A stretch of DNA of 64,000 bases from Pantoea sp. IMH (GCF_000599885.1 NZ_JFGT01000006.1:730885-794884); one strand, 5' to 3'. Counted from the stretch's first letter, positions 37,455-49,533 are shown. Program-made: numbers and translations. Notes: generated by a model from the sequence alone, not told the origin.

Positions 37455-38405
37455 ATGGTTAAATATCAAAACATTCTCGTGGCCATCGATCCACAGCAGG
37501 ACGATCAGCCGGCCCTTCGCCGCGCCGTCTATCTGAACCAGCGTCTGGGTGGCCGCATCACCGCGTTTCTGCCGATTTATGATTTCTCATATGAGATGAC
37601 CACCCTCCTTTCACCGGATGAACGCACCACTATGCGTCAGGGCGTGGTCAGTCAGCGAACCGAATGGATCCGCGAGCAGGCGAAATCTTATCTGGATGCG
37701 GGCGTAGAGATTGATATTAAAGTGGTCTGGCATAATCGCCCGTTCGAAGCGATTATTCAGGAAGTCATTGAGGGCCGTTACGATCTTCTGCTGAAAATGG
37801 CCCATCAGCACGATCGCCTGCAGGCGGTGGTGTTTACCCCGACCGACTGGCATCTGCTGCGCAAATGTCCTTGTCCTGTCTGGATGGTAAAAGACCAGCC
37901 CTGGCCGGAAGGCGGTAAAGCCGTGGTGGCCGTAAACCTTGCCAGTGAAGAACCCCATCACGATCCGCTGAATGCCAAGCTGGTGAAGGAGACGCTGGAG
38001 CTTTCCCAGATGGTGAACAAAACCGAAGTGCATCTGGTCGGTGCCTATCCTGTTACCCCTATCAATATAGCGATCGAGCTACCGGACTTTGACCCCAGCG
38101 TCTATAACGATGCCATCCGCGGTCAGCATCTTCTGGCGATGAAGGCGCTCCGTCAGAAATTTGGTATTGATGAAAAAATGACGCACGTGGATAAAGGTTT
38201 ACCGGAAGAAGTGATCCCCGATCTCGCCGACCATCTGGATGCGGGCGTGGTGGTGCTGGGCACAATTGGCCGCACCGGTTTTTCAGCGGCTTTTCTTGGC
38301 AATACCGCTGAACAGGTTATCGATCATCTGCGCTGCGATCTGCTGGCAATCAAACCTGATGGCTTTACTTCTCCGGTTGAGCTTGATGACGACGAAGATG
38401 ATTAA
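37455..38405 (+). CDS. uspE: Universal stress protein UspE
   Basis: Cytosolic tandem universal stress protein, 316 aa, with two Usp domains (about residues 3-150 and 155-305); the second ends with the [20 protein letters not shown] nucleotide-loop type motif, the first begins [14 protein letters not shown]. In E. coli it acts in resistance to DNA damage and in motility and aggregation. GGAG precedes the ATG. The C-terminus is strongly acidic (ELDDDEDD). Next to fnr, as in E. coli. Confidence 0.95.
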   Translation: MVKYQNILVAIDPQQDDQPALRRAVYLNQRLGGRITAFLPIYDFSYEMTTLLSPDERTTMRQGVVSQRTEWIREQAKSYLDAGVEIDIKVVWHNRPFEAIIQEVIEGRYDLLLKMAHQHDRLQAVVFTPTDWHLLRKCPCPVWMVKDQPWPEGGKAVVAVNLASEEPHHDPLNAKLVKETLELSQMVNKTEVHLVGAYPVTPINIAIELPDFDPSVYNDAIRGQHLLAMKALRQKFGIDEKMTHVDKGLPEEVIPDLADHLDAGVVVLGTIGRTGFSAAFLGNTAEQVIDHLRCDLLAIKPDGFTSPVELDDDEDD

Positions 38406-38431
38406 AAAAACCCGCGCCAGGGCGCGGGTTT
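38404..38431 (-). terminator. Bidirectional terminator between uspE and pntB
   Basis: AAACCCGCGC pairs with GCGCGGGTTT around a CAGG loop. On the minus strand seven T follow, serving pntAB; on the plus strand only three T follow, serving uspE less well. Confidence 0.8.
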
Positions 38432-38487
38432 AAACGTATCGGGCCAGCTGATTACGCTGACCTGTCCAGCCGGGTTGCCCCGGCTTT

Positions 38488-39876
38488 TTACAGCGCTTTC
38501 AGGATGGCGTCGACCGTTGCCTTCGCATCGCCAAACAGCATCTGGGTGTTCTCTTTAAAGAACAGCGGATTCTGTACGCCAGCGTAGCCAGTGTTCATCG
38601 AACGCTTAAAGACCACCACGTTGCGCGCCTTCCACACTTCCAGCACCGGCATACCCGCTATCGGGCTGCGCGGGTCGTCCTGTGCGGCCGGGTTTACGGT
38701 ATCATTCGCACCAATCACCAGCACCGTGTCGGTCTCACTGAAATCGTCGTTGATCTCATCCATTTCCAGCACGATATCATAAGGCACACGCGCCTCAGCC
38801 AGCAGGACGTTCATGTGCCCTGGCAGACGTCCCGCCACAGGATGAATGCCGAAACGCACTTTAATGCCGCGGGCGCGAAGCTTCTCGGTAATTTCAGCCA
38901 CGGGATACTGCGCCTGCGCCACCGCCATGCCATAGCCGGGAGTGATGATCACCGTTTCAGAGTTTTTCAGCAGTTCTGCTGTACCCTGCACATCAATTTC
39001 ACGGTATTCACCCTGCTCTTCGCTTTCACCGGTGGAGCTGCTGTCGGTACCGAAGCCGCCGGCAATCACGCTGATGAACGAGCGGTTCATCGCCTTACAC
39101 ATGATATAAGAGAGTATCGCACCGCTTGAGCCGACCAGCGCACCGGTGACGATCAGCAGGTCATTGCTGAGCATAAAGCCCGCCGCCGCCGCCGCCCAGC
39201 CCGAATAGGAGTTGAGCATCGACACCACAACCGGCATGTCAGCACCGCCAATGGAAGCCACCAGATGCCAGCCGAACGCCAGCGCAATCAGCGTCATCAG
39301 CAGCAGCGCAATCACCTGAAGCGCGATGCTGTCGGTACGGACAAAGATGAGCAGCAGGCAGAACGACACAACCAGCGCCAGCAGGTTCAGCTTATGACGG
39401 TGTGGCAGCATCAGCGGACGCGAGGAGATTTTGCCCCGCAGTTTGCCGAACGCCACGAGAGAACCGGTAAAGGTGACGGCACCGATAAATATTCCAACAA
39501 AGACTTCCGTCAGATGAATATTTTCCAGCACAGCCTCCATGCCGGGAGCATGATCGATATAACTGTTGAAGCCGACCAGAACCGCGGCCAGACCGACAAA
39601 ACTGTGCAGTATCGCCACCAGTTCCGGCATTTCGGTCATTTCAACTTTCTGCGCCAGCCGGATACCGATGGCACCGCCGATCACCATCGCCAGCAGGATC
39701 CAGGCAACGTTGCCGCTGTCCGGGCCTGCGATGGTGGCGATCAGGGCGATCGCCATCCCGGCGATCCCGAACAGGTTGCCCTTCCGGGACGTTTCATGTT
39801 TTGAGAGCCCGGCCAGGCTCGCGATAAAAAGCAGTGCGGCAACAATGTATGCTGCAGTAACTAATCCGCCAGACAT
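38488..39876 (-). CDS. pntB: NAD(P) transhydrogenase subunit beta
   Basis: Membrane subunit of the proton-translocating pyridine nucleotide transhydrogenase, which uses the proton gradient to make NADPH from NADH. 462 aa, the E. coli length: nine membrane segments, then the NADP(H)-binding domain III ([51 protein letters not shown]). AGGGGA precedes the ATG. Ten bases separate it from pntA; same operon. Confidence 0.97.
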   Translation of the reverse strand: MSGGLVTAAYIVAALLFIASLAGLSKHETSRKGNLFGIAGMAIALIATIAGPDSGNVAWILLAMVIGGAIGIRLAQKVEMTEMPELVAILHSFVGLAAVLVGFNSYIDHAPGMEAVLENIHLTEVFVGIFIGAVTFTGSLVAFGKLRGKISSRPLMLPHRHKLNLLALVVSFCLLLIFVRTDSIALQVIALLLMTLIALAFGWHLVASIGGADMPVVVSMLNSYSGWAAAAAGFMLSNDLLIVTGALVGSSGAILSYIMCKAMNRSFISVIAGGFGTDSSSTGESEEQGEYREIDVQGTAELLKNSETVIITPGYGMAVAQAQYPVAEITEKLRARGIKVRFGIHPVAGRLPGHMNVLLAEARVPYDIVLEMDEINDDFSETDTVLVIGANDTVNPAAQDDPRSPIAGMPVLEVWKARNVVVFKRSMNTGYAGVQNPLFFKENTQMLFGDAKATVDAILKAL

Positions 39877-39886
39877 TGTTTATCCC

Positions 39887-41932
<2,046 letters not shown>

Positions 41933-42886
41933 ATGAAGCTGAAGATTACCATTCTGGCATCAGCCCTGTTGTCACTCACCGCATTAACCGCACAAGCGGC
42001 GCAGGAACTGACGCCGGAAAAAGCGGCAGCGCTGAAGCCTTTTGACCGTATCACCGTCACAGGCCGCTTTAATGCCATCGGCGACGCGACCGACGCCATC
42101 TCCAAACGCGCTGATGAGCGCGGCGCCGCCGCCTTTTATATTCAGGGCATTAATGATACTAACGGTAATGGCGGCAACTGGCGCGTCGTGGCTGACCTCT
42201 ATCATGCCGATGCCCCTGAAGCGAAGGAACAAAGCCGTGACCGCGTGATTAACGGCGTGCGCGAACTGAACAAGCAGGAAGCCTTTAAGCTGGAACCTTA
42301 TGACACCGTTTCAGTCAGTGGTTTTTACCGCAGCCAGCCGGATGTGAATGACGCCATAACACGCGAAGCCAAAAAGAAAGGCGCAGCCTCCTTCTTTATT
42401 GTTCGCCAGGTTGATGCGAACAGCGGCGGTAACCAGTACATCACCGCCTATATCTATAAAGCGGATGCACCGGAGCGCAAAGTTCAGTCTCCCGATTTGA
42501 TCCCGGCTGATTCCGAAGCGGGCAAAGCGGCGCTGGCGGCTGGTGGCACTGCGGCGAAAACGGTCCAGATCCCGGGCGTCGCCTCTTCTGCAACACCGAG
42601 CACCAACGTGGGCCGTTTCTATGAAACGCAGAGTTCACGGGGTCAGCGCTATACGGTGACCACGCCTGACGGCAAGAGCGTGCAGGAGGTGAACGCCATC
42701 ACCGCAGCGCAAATGCAACCGTTCGACAGCGTGACCTTTACCGGCCATTTCGGTACGCCAACGGAAGTCTCCGAGGCCGTTGGCCGCGCTGCCATCGATA
42801 AAGGCGCCAAGTACTATCATGTCACCCGTCAGTGGTCAAACCAGAGCGGTGGTAACCTGACCATCTCTGCGGATCTCTTTAAATAG
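41933..42886 (+). CDS. ydgH: DUF1471 periplasmic protein YdgH
   Basis: Exported protein of 317 aa with a signal peptide (MKLKITILASALLSLTALTAQA) and three DUF1471 (BhsA/McbA) modules, beginning about residues 35, 118 and 262 (KPFDRITVTGRFN, EPYDTVSVSGFYR, QPFDSVTFTGHFG). DUF1471 proteins act in stress responses and envelope or biofilm phenotypes; the specific role of YdgH is not established. AAGGA precedes the ATG. Its place between pntA and ydgI is the E. coli arrangement. Confidence 0.94.
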   Translation: MKLKITILASALLSLTALTAQAAQELTPEKAAALKPFDRITVTGRFNAIGDATDAISKRADERGAAAFYIQGINDTNGNGGNWRVVADLYHADAPEAKEQSRDRVINGVRELNKQEAFKLEPYDTVSVSGFYRSQPDVNDAITREAKKKGAASFFIVRQVDANSGGNQYITAYIYKADAPERKVQSPDLIPADSEAGKAALAAGGTAAKTVQIPGVASSATPSTNVGRFYETQSSRGQRYTVTTPDGKSVQEVNAITAAQMQPFDSVTFTGHFGTPTEVSEAVGRAAIDKGAKYYHVTRQWSNQSGGNLTISADLFK

Positions 42887-42893
42887 TCTCTGA

Positions 42894-42918
42894 AGACGGC
42901 CTGCTGGCCGTCTTTCTT
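42894..42918 (+). terminator. Terminator of ydgH
   Basis: AGACGGCC pairs with GGCCGTCT around TGCT, followed by TTCTTTC, right after the ydgH stop. Confidence 0.8.
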
Positions 42919-43127
42919 TCCCATCACGCCCGCCTGTGCATAGTAATTACATCTTTTTTGCATAAACACGCACTTATTGCCCCTCTTCACATTGCATCTG
43001 CTGAACGCACTCCGTAAAATCGCCAGCCGGTTTCAGGGCTATAATCGGTATTCAGGCAAAACCACCTGCATGAAACGCGAGATGCCGCTCTGAACGTGGT
43101 TTTTTATTCTGCTATCGGGACGATTCC

Positions 43128-44519
43128 TTGAACAAAAAATTAGGCCTTACCGCGCTGACCGCGCTGGTGTTGAGTTCTATGCTCGGCGCGGGCGTTTTCA
43201 GCCTGCCGCAAAATATGGCAGCGGTCGCCAGCCCGGCAGCCTTGCTGGTTGGCTGGGCGATAACCGGCGTGGGTATTATCCTGCTGGCATTCGCCCTGCT
43301 GCTGCTTACCCGCCTGAAGCCGGATCTGGATGGTGGAATTTTCACCTATGCCAGAGAGGGTTTTGGCGAGCTGGTCGGCTTCTGTTCCGCCTGGGGCTAC
43401 TGGCTCTGCGCGGTGATTGCCAATGTTTCCTATCTGGTGATCGTCTTTTCAGCGCTAAGCTTCTTTACCGATTCACCCGACCATGTGGTCTTTGGCGACG
43501 GCAATACCTGGCAGGCGATGCTGGGCGCCTCACTCCTGCTCTGGCTGGTCCACTGGCTGGTTCAGCGCGGGGTGCAGACGGCGGCCAGCATTAATCTGCT
43601 GGCGACGCTGGGCAAACTGGTTCCGCTGGGCTTGTTTATCGTGCTGGCGGCGCTGGCATTTAATCTCGATCGCTTTAAGTTCGACTTTACCGGTGTCGAT
43701 CTCGGTACGCCTGTCTGGCAACAGGTGAAAGACACCATGCTGATTACGCTGTGGGTATTTATCGGCGTGGAAGGCGCGGTGGTGGTCTCGGCCAGAGCGC
43801 AGAATAAAAGAGATGTGGGTAAAGCCACCCTGCTGGCGGTAGTGGCGGCGCTGGTTGTCTATCTGCTGGTGACGCTCCTTTCTCTCGGCATAGTGCCGCG
43901 GGCGGAGCTGGCCGGGATGCGCAATCCTTCTATGGCTGGCCTGATGACCCGCCTGATTGGCTCCTGGGGGGACCTGATTATCGCGCTGGGGCTGGTGGTC
44001 TCGGTGTGCGGCGCTTACCTGAGCTGGACGATTATGGCGGCGGAAGTCCCGATGCTCGCCGCCGAAAAAGGGGCCTTTCCCCGCTCGCTCGCCCGGCAGA
44101 ACGCTCGCGGTGCCCCCGCGGCCTCTCTCTGGTTGACCAATCTCAGCGTGCAGCTCTGCCTTATTCTTATCTGGTTAACCGGATCGGATTACAGCACCCT
44201 GCTGACCATCGCATCTGAAATGGTGCTGGTGCCCTATTTTCTGGTGGGGGCATACCTTTTTAAGGTTGCCTGGAGCATGAAAAAACCTGGCGTAATGGCG
44301 GTGGCTGCTGGGGCGAGCGCCTACGGCCTCTGGCTACTCTATGCCTCCGGCCCGCTGCATCTGCTGCTCTCCGTGGTGCTCTATGCGCCTGGCGTGATGT
44401 TGTTTCTGTTCGCCCGTCGTAACGGACGCGGCGTTGGCAAACTCAGCGGCCTTGAGAAAATGTCGATGGGCGTCCTGGTGCTGGGCTCGGCGCCGGCGCT
44501 CTGGATGCTGGTGCGCTAA
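43128..44519 (+). CDS. ydgI: Amino acid antiporter YdgI (arginine/ornithine type, APC family)
   Basis: Inner-membrane APC transporter of 463 aa with 12 or more hydrophobic segments, closely matching E. coli YdgI (SMLGAGVFSLPQNMAAVASPAALL, GGIFTYAREGFGELVGFCSAWGYWLCA, ITLWVFIGVEGAVVVSARA). The family includes arginine/ornithine antiporters (ArcD); the YdgI substrate is not proven. The start is TTG, chosen because NKKLGLTALT aligns with the E. coli N-terminus and GGGA lies upstream. An inverted repeat after the stop (ATCCCGCCC with GGGCGGGAT, 44529-44552) has no T tract. Confidence 0.92.
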   Translation: MNKKLGLTALTALVLSSMLGAGVFSLPQNMAAVASPAALLVGWAITGVGIILLAFALLLLTRLKPDLDGGIFTYAREGFGELVGFCSAWGYWLCAVIANVSYLVIVFSALSFFTDSPDHVVFGDGNTWQAMLGASLLLWLVHWLVQRGVQTAASINLLATLGKLVPLGLFIVLAALAFNLDRFKFDFTGVDLGTPVWQQVKDTMLITLWVFIGVEGAVVVSARAQNKRDVGKATLLAVVAALVVYLLVTLLSLGIVPRAELAGMRNPSMAGLMTRLIGSWGDLIIALGLVVSVCGAYLSWTIMAAEVPMLAAEKGAFPRSLARQNARGAPAASLWLTNLSVQLCLILIWLTGSDYSTLLTIASEMVLVPYFLVGAYLFKVAWSMKKPGVMAVAAGASAYGLWLLYASGPLHLLLSVVLYAPGVMLFLFARRNGRGVGKLSGLEKMSMGVLVLGSAPALWMLVR

Positions 44520-44766
44520 CGCCTGCCGATCCCGCCCATCGCCGGGCGGGATTCGGAACACCCTGTCGCTATTAAGCTGCAACCCGATCGTTTCAGGTAA
44601 GCCTTAAATACTCTCCCCGTCTCCGCCATTCGTCTGATTCGCCTTAACGTGCCTGATTTACCGGAATCAATATCAGAAGCGGCCAGTTATTCCAGCTATG
44701 CCAAGGTCGGCCGCCGCAGACGATAAAGGGCGCGAAGAAGGGTCATACAGCGGGAATGCCGGTCAG

Positions 44767-45180
44767 CTAGTGAGAAAAGTGCGGGATGCGAACCGTTAAA
44801 CGATCGTGGCTCTGCTGGAGTTCAAGAGGTTTGACATACTCCTGACGAATCGCCTCAAGCTGCGCCTCTGAGAGCGGATAAGGGAGCAGAATATCGAACA
44901 GGCGGATGCGCTGCTGCTCAGCCAGAGTGATCAGGCGGGCGATATTGATTTCGTCACTGACCTGAGTGGAGATAATCTGTAACGCCAGCGCTTTCAGTCT
45001 TTCGGAAGGCGGCTGCATCAGGTCGGGAGAATTTTTGGTCACCATGCCGAAGATGGGAAGAACGCCGTAAATCGCGTCGACAAAACGCCAGCGTTTCTTG
45101 CAGGAGGCAGAGAGAAAGTCGATATAATTAAGGCAGATAGGATCACTGTGCACCGCAGAAGCCAGCTCTTTATCAGACAC
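44767..45180 (-). CDS. Hypothetical protein between ydgI and rstA
   Basis: 137 aa, not recognised. No signal peptide or membrane segment; it looks helical and soluble, with Cys residues near the N-terminus (DPICLNY, SASCKKRW) and a charged middle (VSDEINIARLITLAEQQRIRLFDILLPYPLSEAQLEAIRQ, quoted only in part as motif). GTG start with a strong AAGGAG seven bases upstream, which argues that it is real. It occupies the place of folM and ydgC of E. coli and is divergent from rstA. Confidence 0.6.
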   Translation of the reverse strand: MSDKELASAVHSDPICLNYIDFLSASCKKRWRFVDAIYGVLPIFGMVTKNSPDLMQPPSERLKALALQIISTQVSDEINIARLITLAEQQRIRLFDILLPYPLSEAQLEAIRQEYVKPLELQQSHDRLTVRIPHFSH

Positions 45181-45357
45181 CCTTACACTCCTTTCACAAT
45201 TAATGGTTCTCCACAGGCTGCCGTAACAACCCTGCTAATATAATGGCATATTTTACGCGCCGTATACTACTCATTGAACTTTATTTAGCGTCCATGATTG
45301 GCTGGCAGGCAAAACAACGGGTACTCTTGCTGCCTCTATTTTTAGAAAAATCTCCCT

Positions 45358-46083
45358 ATGAACAGAATTGTATTCGTTGAAGACGATCCGGATGTGGGGT
45401 CACTGATTGCTGCCTATCTCAGCCGTCACGATATTGAGGTGATCGTCGAGTCCAGAGGCGACCGTGCCGAAGCAACCATCGCCGCCGTCTCACCTGACCT
45501 GGTGATGCTCGATATTATGCTGCCAGGAAAGGATGGCATGACGCTGTGCCGGGACTTACGCGCCGGGAAAAGCTGGACAGGTCCCCTGGTGCTGCTGACC
45601 TCGCTGGACAGCGATATGAATCACATCCTCGCGCTTGAAATGGGCGCCAGCGATTATATTCTGAAGACGACGCCACCCGCGGTATTACTGGCCCGGCTTC
45701 GTCTGCATCTTCGTCAGGCTGGCAGCGGCACTACCGATGCGGTTGCTGCGCAGATGCAGGTTCAGAAGCCGCTCTGTTTTGGCACGCTCTCGGTTGATCC
45801 CGTGAACCGCCAGGTGACGCTGGGCGGCGATAGTATTCCTCTTTCCACGGCCGACTTCGATCTTCTCTGGGAGCTGGCAACGCATGCGGGCACGATCCTG
45901 AACCGCGATGCCCTGCTGCAAGCCCTGCGCGGCGTGGCTTACGATGGTCTGGATCGCAGCATTGACGTGGCTATTTCGCGACTGCGCAGGAAGCTGCTGG
46001 ATAGTGCCACCGAGCCCTACCGCATCAAAACAATCCGTAATAAAGGCTATCTGTTTGCTCCGCACGCCTGGGATATGCCGTGA
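45358..46083 (+). CDS. rstA: Response regulator RstA
   Basis: OmpR-type response regulator of 241 aa paired with RstB; in E. coli it is under PhoP control and activates asr among others. Receiver domain with the acidic pair at residues 8-10 (VEDD) and phosphoacceptor Asp52 (VMLDIMLPG), then a winged-helix DNA-binding domain (LLWELATHAGTILNRDALLQALRG, SIDVAISRLRRKL). The stop overlaps the rstB start. No PhoP box was recognised upstream. A candidate RstA box lies before asr in this window. Confidence 0.95.
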   Translation: MNRIVFVEDDPDVGSLIAAYLSRHDIEVIVESRGDRAEATIAAVSPDLVMLDIMLPGKDGMTLCRDLRAGKSWTGPLVLLTSLDSDMNHILALEMGASDYILKTTPPAVLLARLRLHLRQAGSGTTDAVAAQMQVQKPLCFGTLSVDPVNRQVTLGGDSIPLSTADFDLLWELATHAGTILNRDALLQALRGVAYDGLDRSIDVAISRLRRKLLDSATEPYRIKTIRNKGYLFAPHAWDMP

Positions 46084-47390
46084 GAAAACTCTTTGTTCAG
46101 TTTTATCTGCTGCTCTTCGTCTGCTTTCTGGTGATGGCGATGCTGGTCGGCCTCGTTTACAAATTCACTGCCGAGCGCGCTGGCCGCCAGTCGATGAACG
46201 ACCTGATGAAAAGCTCACTCTATCTGATGCGCAGCGAGCTGCGGGAAATTCCGCCTCGCGAGTGGACAAAAACCATTAACAATCTCGACCTGAATCTCTC
46301 GTTTGAGCTGCATATCGAGCCGTTAAATAAATATCAGCTCGATCCTGCCACGCAGCGCAGGCTACGGGCGGGTGAAATTGTGGCGCTTGATGATGAGTAC
46401 ACCTTTATTCAGCATATTCCACGCAGCCACTATGTACTCGCGGTGGGTCCTATTCCCTACCTGTTCTTTCTTCACGAAATGCGACTGCTCGACATTGCGC
46501 TGCTGGCGCTGATCGGTATTTCCCTGGCGCTGCCGGTGTTTATCTGGATGCGGCCCCACTGGAAAGAGATGCTAAGGCTGGAAACAGCGGCACAGCGGTT
46601 TGGGCAGGGGCATCTGGATGAACGCGTGCATTTCGACAACACCTCAAACCTGTTACGGCTTGGCGTGGCGTTTAACCAGATGGCGGATAATATTAATACG
46701 CTGGTCGCCAGCAAGAAACGGCTGACGGATGGCATCGCTCATGAACTCCGCACCCCGCTGGTCCGTCTGCGCTACCGTCTGGCGATGAGCGAAAATCTGA
46801 CAGAAGCGGAGGCGGCGGGACTCAATCGTGATATCGGCCAGCTGGAGGCACTGATAGATGAGATGCTGACCTATGCCCGCCTCGACCGCCCGCAGGTGGA
46901 ACTGCATGCCCAGCGGCTGGATCTCACCGGCTGGCTGGAAGAGCGGCTGACGGATATCCGTCTTATAAACCAGGATTTTGTCATTGAACTGGACAGACCG
47001 CGACAGCCCGTCAGCGGCATGGTGGACAGCCGTCTGATGGCGCGGGTGCTCGATAATCTGGTGAATAATGCGCTGCGTTACGCCACCAGCCGGATACGCA
47101 TTGGCATTGGGGTGGACAACGACAGGCTTTGCCTCCAGGTGGAAGATGATGGCCCCGGCATTCCACCAGCGGAACGCGAGCGCGTTTTTGAACCCTTCGT
47201 CCGGCTTGACCCCAGCCGCGATCGTGCCACCGGTGGCTGTGGCCTGGGTCTGGCGATTGTCCACTCGGTGGCGCAGGCGTTTGAGGGGCGCGTGACAATT
47301 GATGCCAGCCCGCTGGGCGGTGCGCGCGTTCGCTTTTGCTGGCCGGTTACTTTACCCTTACCTTCTCCCGCGCTGTCTGACAGCGTTTGA
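46080..47390 (+). CDS. rstB: Sensor histidine kinase RstB
   Basis: Inner-membrane sensor kinase of 436 aa. TM1 (about 5-28), a periplasmic domain, TM2 (about 136-156), HAMP, the dimerisation helix with phospho-His221 (DGIAHELRTPLVRLRYRL), and the ATPase domain with N box (VLDNLVNNALRYA), G1 (VEDDGPGIP) and G2 (GCGLGLAIVHSVA). GTG start inside the end of rstA (4-base overlap), so the pair is coupled. Followed by a carboxypeptidase gene after 17 bases. Confidence 0.95.
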   Translation: MRKLFVQFYLLLFVCFLVMAMLVGLVYKFTAERAGRQSMNDLMKSSLYLMRSELREIPPREWTKTINNLDLNLSFELHIEPLNKYQLDPATQRRLRAGEIVALDDEYTFIQHIPRSHYVLAVGPIPYLFFLHEMRLLDIALLALIGISLALPVFIWMRPHWKEMLRLETAAQRFGQGHLDERVHFDNTSNLLRLGVAFNQMADNINTLVASKKRLTDGIAHELRTPLVRLRYRLAMSENLTEAEAAGLNRDIGQLEALIDEMLTYARLDRPQVELHAQRLDLTGWLEERLTDIRLINQDFVIELDRPRQPVSGMVDSRLMARVLDNLVNNALRYATSRIRIGIGVDNDRLCLQVEDDGPGIPPAERERVFEPFVRLDPSRDRATGGCGLGLAIVHSVAQAFEGRVTIDASPLGGARVRFCWPVTLPLPSPALSDSV

Positions 47391-47407
47391 TTATTTAAAG
47401 GAATGCT

Positions 47408-48898
47408 ATGTCATCTGCCTACGAGAACCTGACCAGAACCTTTACCCGGCTGTCACGCTTTGGCCACCTTTCTGCCATTGCCGGCTGGGATATGTTTACC
47501 ATGATGCCTCCCGGCGGCAGCCAGGCGCGGGGCGCGGCGCTGGCGGAACTGAGCGTCCTGCAACACGAAATTCTTACCGGGAAGCAGGTCAGTCAGTGGC
47601 TGGATGAGGCGGAGCAGGCGTCGCTGAACGATGTGGAACAGGCCAACCTGTTTGAGATGCGCCGTGCCTGGCAGCAGGCCGCCCTGCTGCCCGCTTCGCT
47701 GGTGGAGGCCAAATCGGTCGCGGGTTCGCGCTGTGAGCACGCCTGGCGTCAGCAGCGTCCGGCCAATGACTGGCAGGGTTTTGCGCAAAACCTGAAAGAA
47801 GTGGTGGCGCTGAGCCGTGAAGAAGCAGAAATACGCGCCCAGGCGAATGGCTGCTCGCGTTACGATGCGCTGCTGGATATTTTTGAGCCCGGCATGACCA
47901 GCGCCAGCCTGGATAAAACCTTCGGCGACCTGAAGCAGTGGCTGCCTTCGCTGCTTCAGCGCATTGTTGATAAGCAGGCGAGCAGCCCCGTGGCTTCGCC
48001 GGTTGGCCCTTTTGCCATCGAATCGCAGAAGCGCCTCGGGCTGGCGATCATGAAACAGTTCGATTTTGATTTTTCCGCTGGCCGGCTGGACGTCAGCGCG
48101 CATCCTTTCTGCGGCGGCGTACCGGAAGATGTGCGTATAACCACCCGTTACAACGAAAATGAGTTTATCAGCGCCATGATGGGCGTTATTCATGAAACCG
48201 GGCATGCGCGCTACGAGCAGAATCTGCCTAAGCAGTGGGCGGGTCAGCCCGTCGCCCACGCCCGTTCAACGGCCATTCATGAGTCGCAGAGCCTGTTTTT
48301 TGAGATGCAGCTCGGCCGCAGCGCGGAGTTCCTGACCCTGCTACTGCCGCAGGTGAAGCAGCTGCTGGGCGATGATCCCGCGCTTGAGGTCAGCAACTTT
48401 ATCGCGCTTAACCAGCGCGTCAGACCAGGCCTGATCCGCGTGGATGCCGATGAAGTCAGCTATCCTGCTCATGTGATCCTGCGCTATGAGATTGAGCGGG
48501 CCCTGATTGAGGGCGACATCGAGGTAGAGGATATTCCCACGCTCTGGCAGGAAAAAATGCAGGCGATGCTGGGCCTGGATACCACCGGCAACTACCGTGA
48601 CGGCTGCATGCAGGATATCCACTGGACCGACGGTTCCTTCGGCTATTTCCCGACCTATACGCTGGGCGCCATGTATGCGGCTCAGCTTTTCGGCGCGCTG
48701 AAAACGGCGCTGCCTGAGGTCAGCGAACTGGTGCGGGAAGGCAACCTGCAACCGGTCTTTGACTGGCTGAGGCAGAATATCTGGCAACATGGCAGCCGTT
48801 TCACCACCCGACAACTGATCGAGAACGCTACTGGTGAGGATCTCAATCCTCAGTGGTTCCGCCAGCATCTGGAAAACCGCTATCTGAACGGCGGCTGA
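47408..48898 (+). CDS. M32 family carboxypeptidase (Taq-type)
   Basis: Cytosolic zinc carboxypeptidase of 496 aa that removes C-terminal residues from peptides. The active-site motif HETGH is at 262-266 (GVIHETGHARYE), with the third metal ligand region HESQS at 291-295, and the family segments HPFCGGVPEDVRITTRY and DIHWTDGSFGYFPTYTLGAMYAAQ near the C-terminus. AAAGGA precedes the ATG. It lies 17 bases after rstB without an evident terminator, so co-transcription with rstAB is likely. Confidence 0.93.
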   Translation: MSSAYENLTRTFTRLSRFGHLSAIAGWDMFTMMPPGGSQARGAALAELSVLQHEILTGKQVSQWLDEAEQASLNDVEQANLFEMRRAWQQAALLPASLVEAKSVAGSRCEHAWRQQRPANDWQGFAQNLKEVVALSREEAEIRAQANGCSRYDALLDIFEPGMTSASLDKTFGDLKQWLPSLLQRIVDKQASSPVASPVGPFAIESQKRLGLAIMKQFDFDFSAGRLDVSAHPFCGGVPEDVRITTRYNENEFISAMMGVIHETGHARYEQNLPKQWAGQPVAHARSTAIHESQSLFFEMQLGRSAEFLTLLLPQVKQLLGDDPALEVSNFIALNQRVRPGLIRVDADEVSYPAHVILRYEIERALIEGDIEVEDIPTLWQEKMQAMLGLDTTGNYRDGCMQDIHWTDGSFGYFPTYTLGAMYAAQLFGALKTALPEVSELVREGNLQPVFDWLRQNIWQHGSRFTTRQLIENATGEDLNPQWFRQHLENRYLNGG

Positions 48899-49038
48899 TC
48901 CTGCGTTAAAGACATTAAAGGATAACGCATTTCCTTATGATACCAGCGTGCATGTTATGCCCTTCACGGCATGATATGCACCTTCCCCGCTTTCACATTG
49001 CCTGTACGTCCTTGTCTGTTATGGACTCTCCAGCGTTG

Positions 49039-49052
49039 TACAATCCGTTACA
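49039..49052 (+). promoter_or_regulatory. Candidate RstA box upstream of asr
   Basis: TACAATCCGTTACA matches the RstA box TACATNTNGTTACA at 10 of its 12 defined positions (both mismatches in the spacer half). It lies 97 bases before the asr start, on the gene strand. In E. coli RstA activates asr, and rstAB is encoded 3.1 kb upstream here. Confidence 0.65.
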
Positions 49053-49148
49053 CGCCGATACCAACCACTCACTGAACGGCCTGCGTTTTTCGCATAAAGT
49101 CTCTCTACCGGCCCAGTGAGGGCTGACTGATGAATGTGAGGGTTTGCT

Positions 49149-49394
49149 ATGAAAAAATTATCTGCTCTGGTTATCGCTGCGGCGATGAGTCTCTCTACCG
49201 TTGCTTTCGCTGCAGAAACGGCTGCCGCACCTGCTGCCCCAGCTAAAACCAGCGTGACGCATCATGCCAAACATCAGAAGCACCATAAGGCTGCTGTACA
49301 GAAAGCGCAGGCGGCAAAAAAACATACACGCAAACACAGCCATAAAGCACATCCTGCCTCCGCACAGGGTAAACCTGCTGCACCACAGGCCTGA
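49149..49394 (+). CDS. asr: Acid shock protein Asr
   Basis: Small basic periplasmic protein of 81 aa that is induced by acid and helps survival at low pH. Signal peptide [21 protein letters not shown], then an Ala/Lys/His-rich tail ([27 protein letters not shown]) typical of Asr. In E. coli the precursor is processed further in the periplasm. A candidate RstA box lies upstream and ydgU follows after a terminator. Confidence 0.93.
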   Translation: MKKLSALVIAAAMSLSTVAFAAETAAAPAAPAKTSVTHHAKHQKHHKAAVQKAQAAKKHTRKHSHKAHPASAQGKPAAPQA

Positions 49395-49414
49395 TTCAGG
49401 ACCAGCTAACTGAC

Positions 49415-49437
49415 ACACCCGGCACGCCGGGTGTTTT
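49415..49437 (+). terminator. Terminator between asr and ydgU
   Basis: ACACCCGGC pairs with GCCGGGTGT, with a short TTTT. It should end most asr transcripts, leaving ydgU to readthrough. Confidence 0.7.
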
Positions 49438-49452
49438 ACGGAGTCGCGGATC

Positions 49453-49533
49453 ATGCTGCGTCGCTATCGGTTCGAAATCATTCTGGTGACGCTCATCCTC
49501 TGCGGAGTGGCCGCAGCAGGCTTCTGGCTATAG
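49453..49533 (+). CDS. ydgU: Small membrane protein YdgU
   Basis: A 26-residue single-span membrane protein (MLRRYRFEIILVTLILCG then VAAAGFWL), similar to E. coli YdgU (MRRYRFELILIALILC...) at the same location after asr. GGAG lies nine bases before the ATG. Function unknown. Confidence 0.85.
   Translation: MLRRYRFEIILVTLILCGVAAAGFWL

Noticed and set aside
45181..45357. Searched for a PhoP box before rstA, as in E. coli
   Set aside because: No direct repeat of the (T/G)GTTTA type with 5-base spacing could be found.
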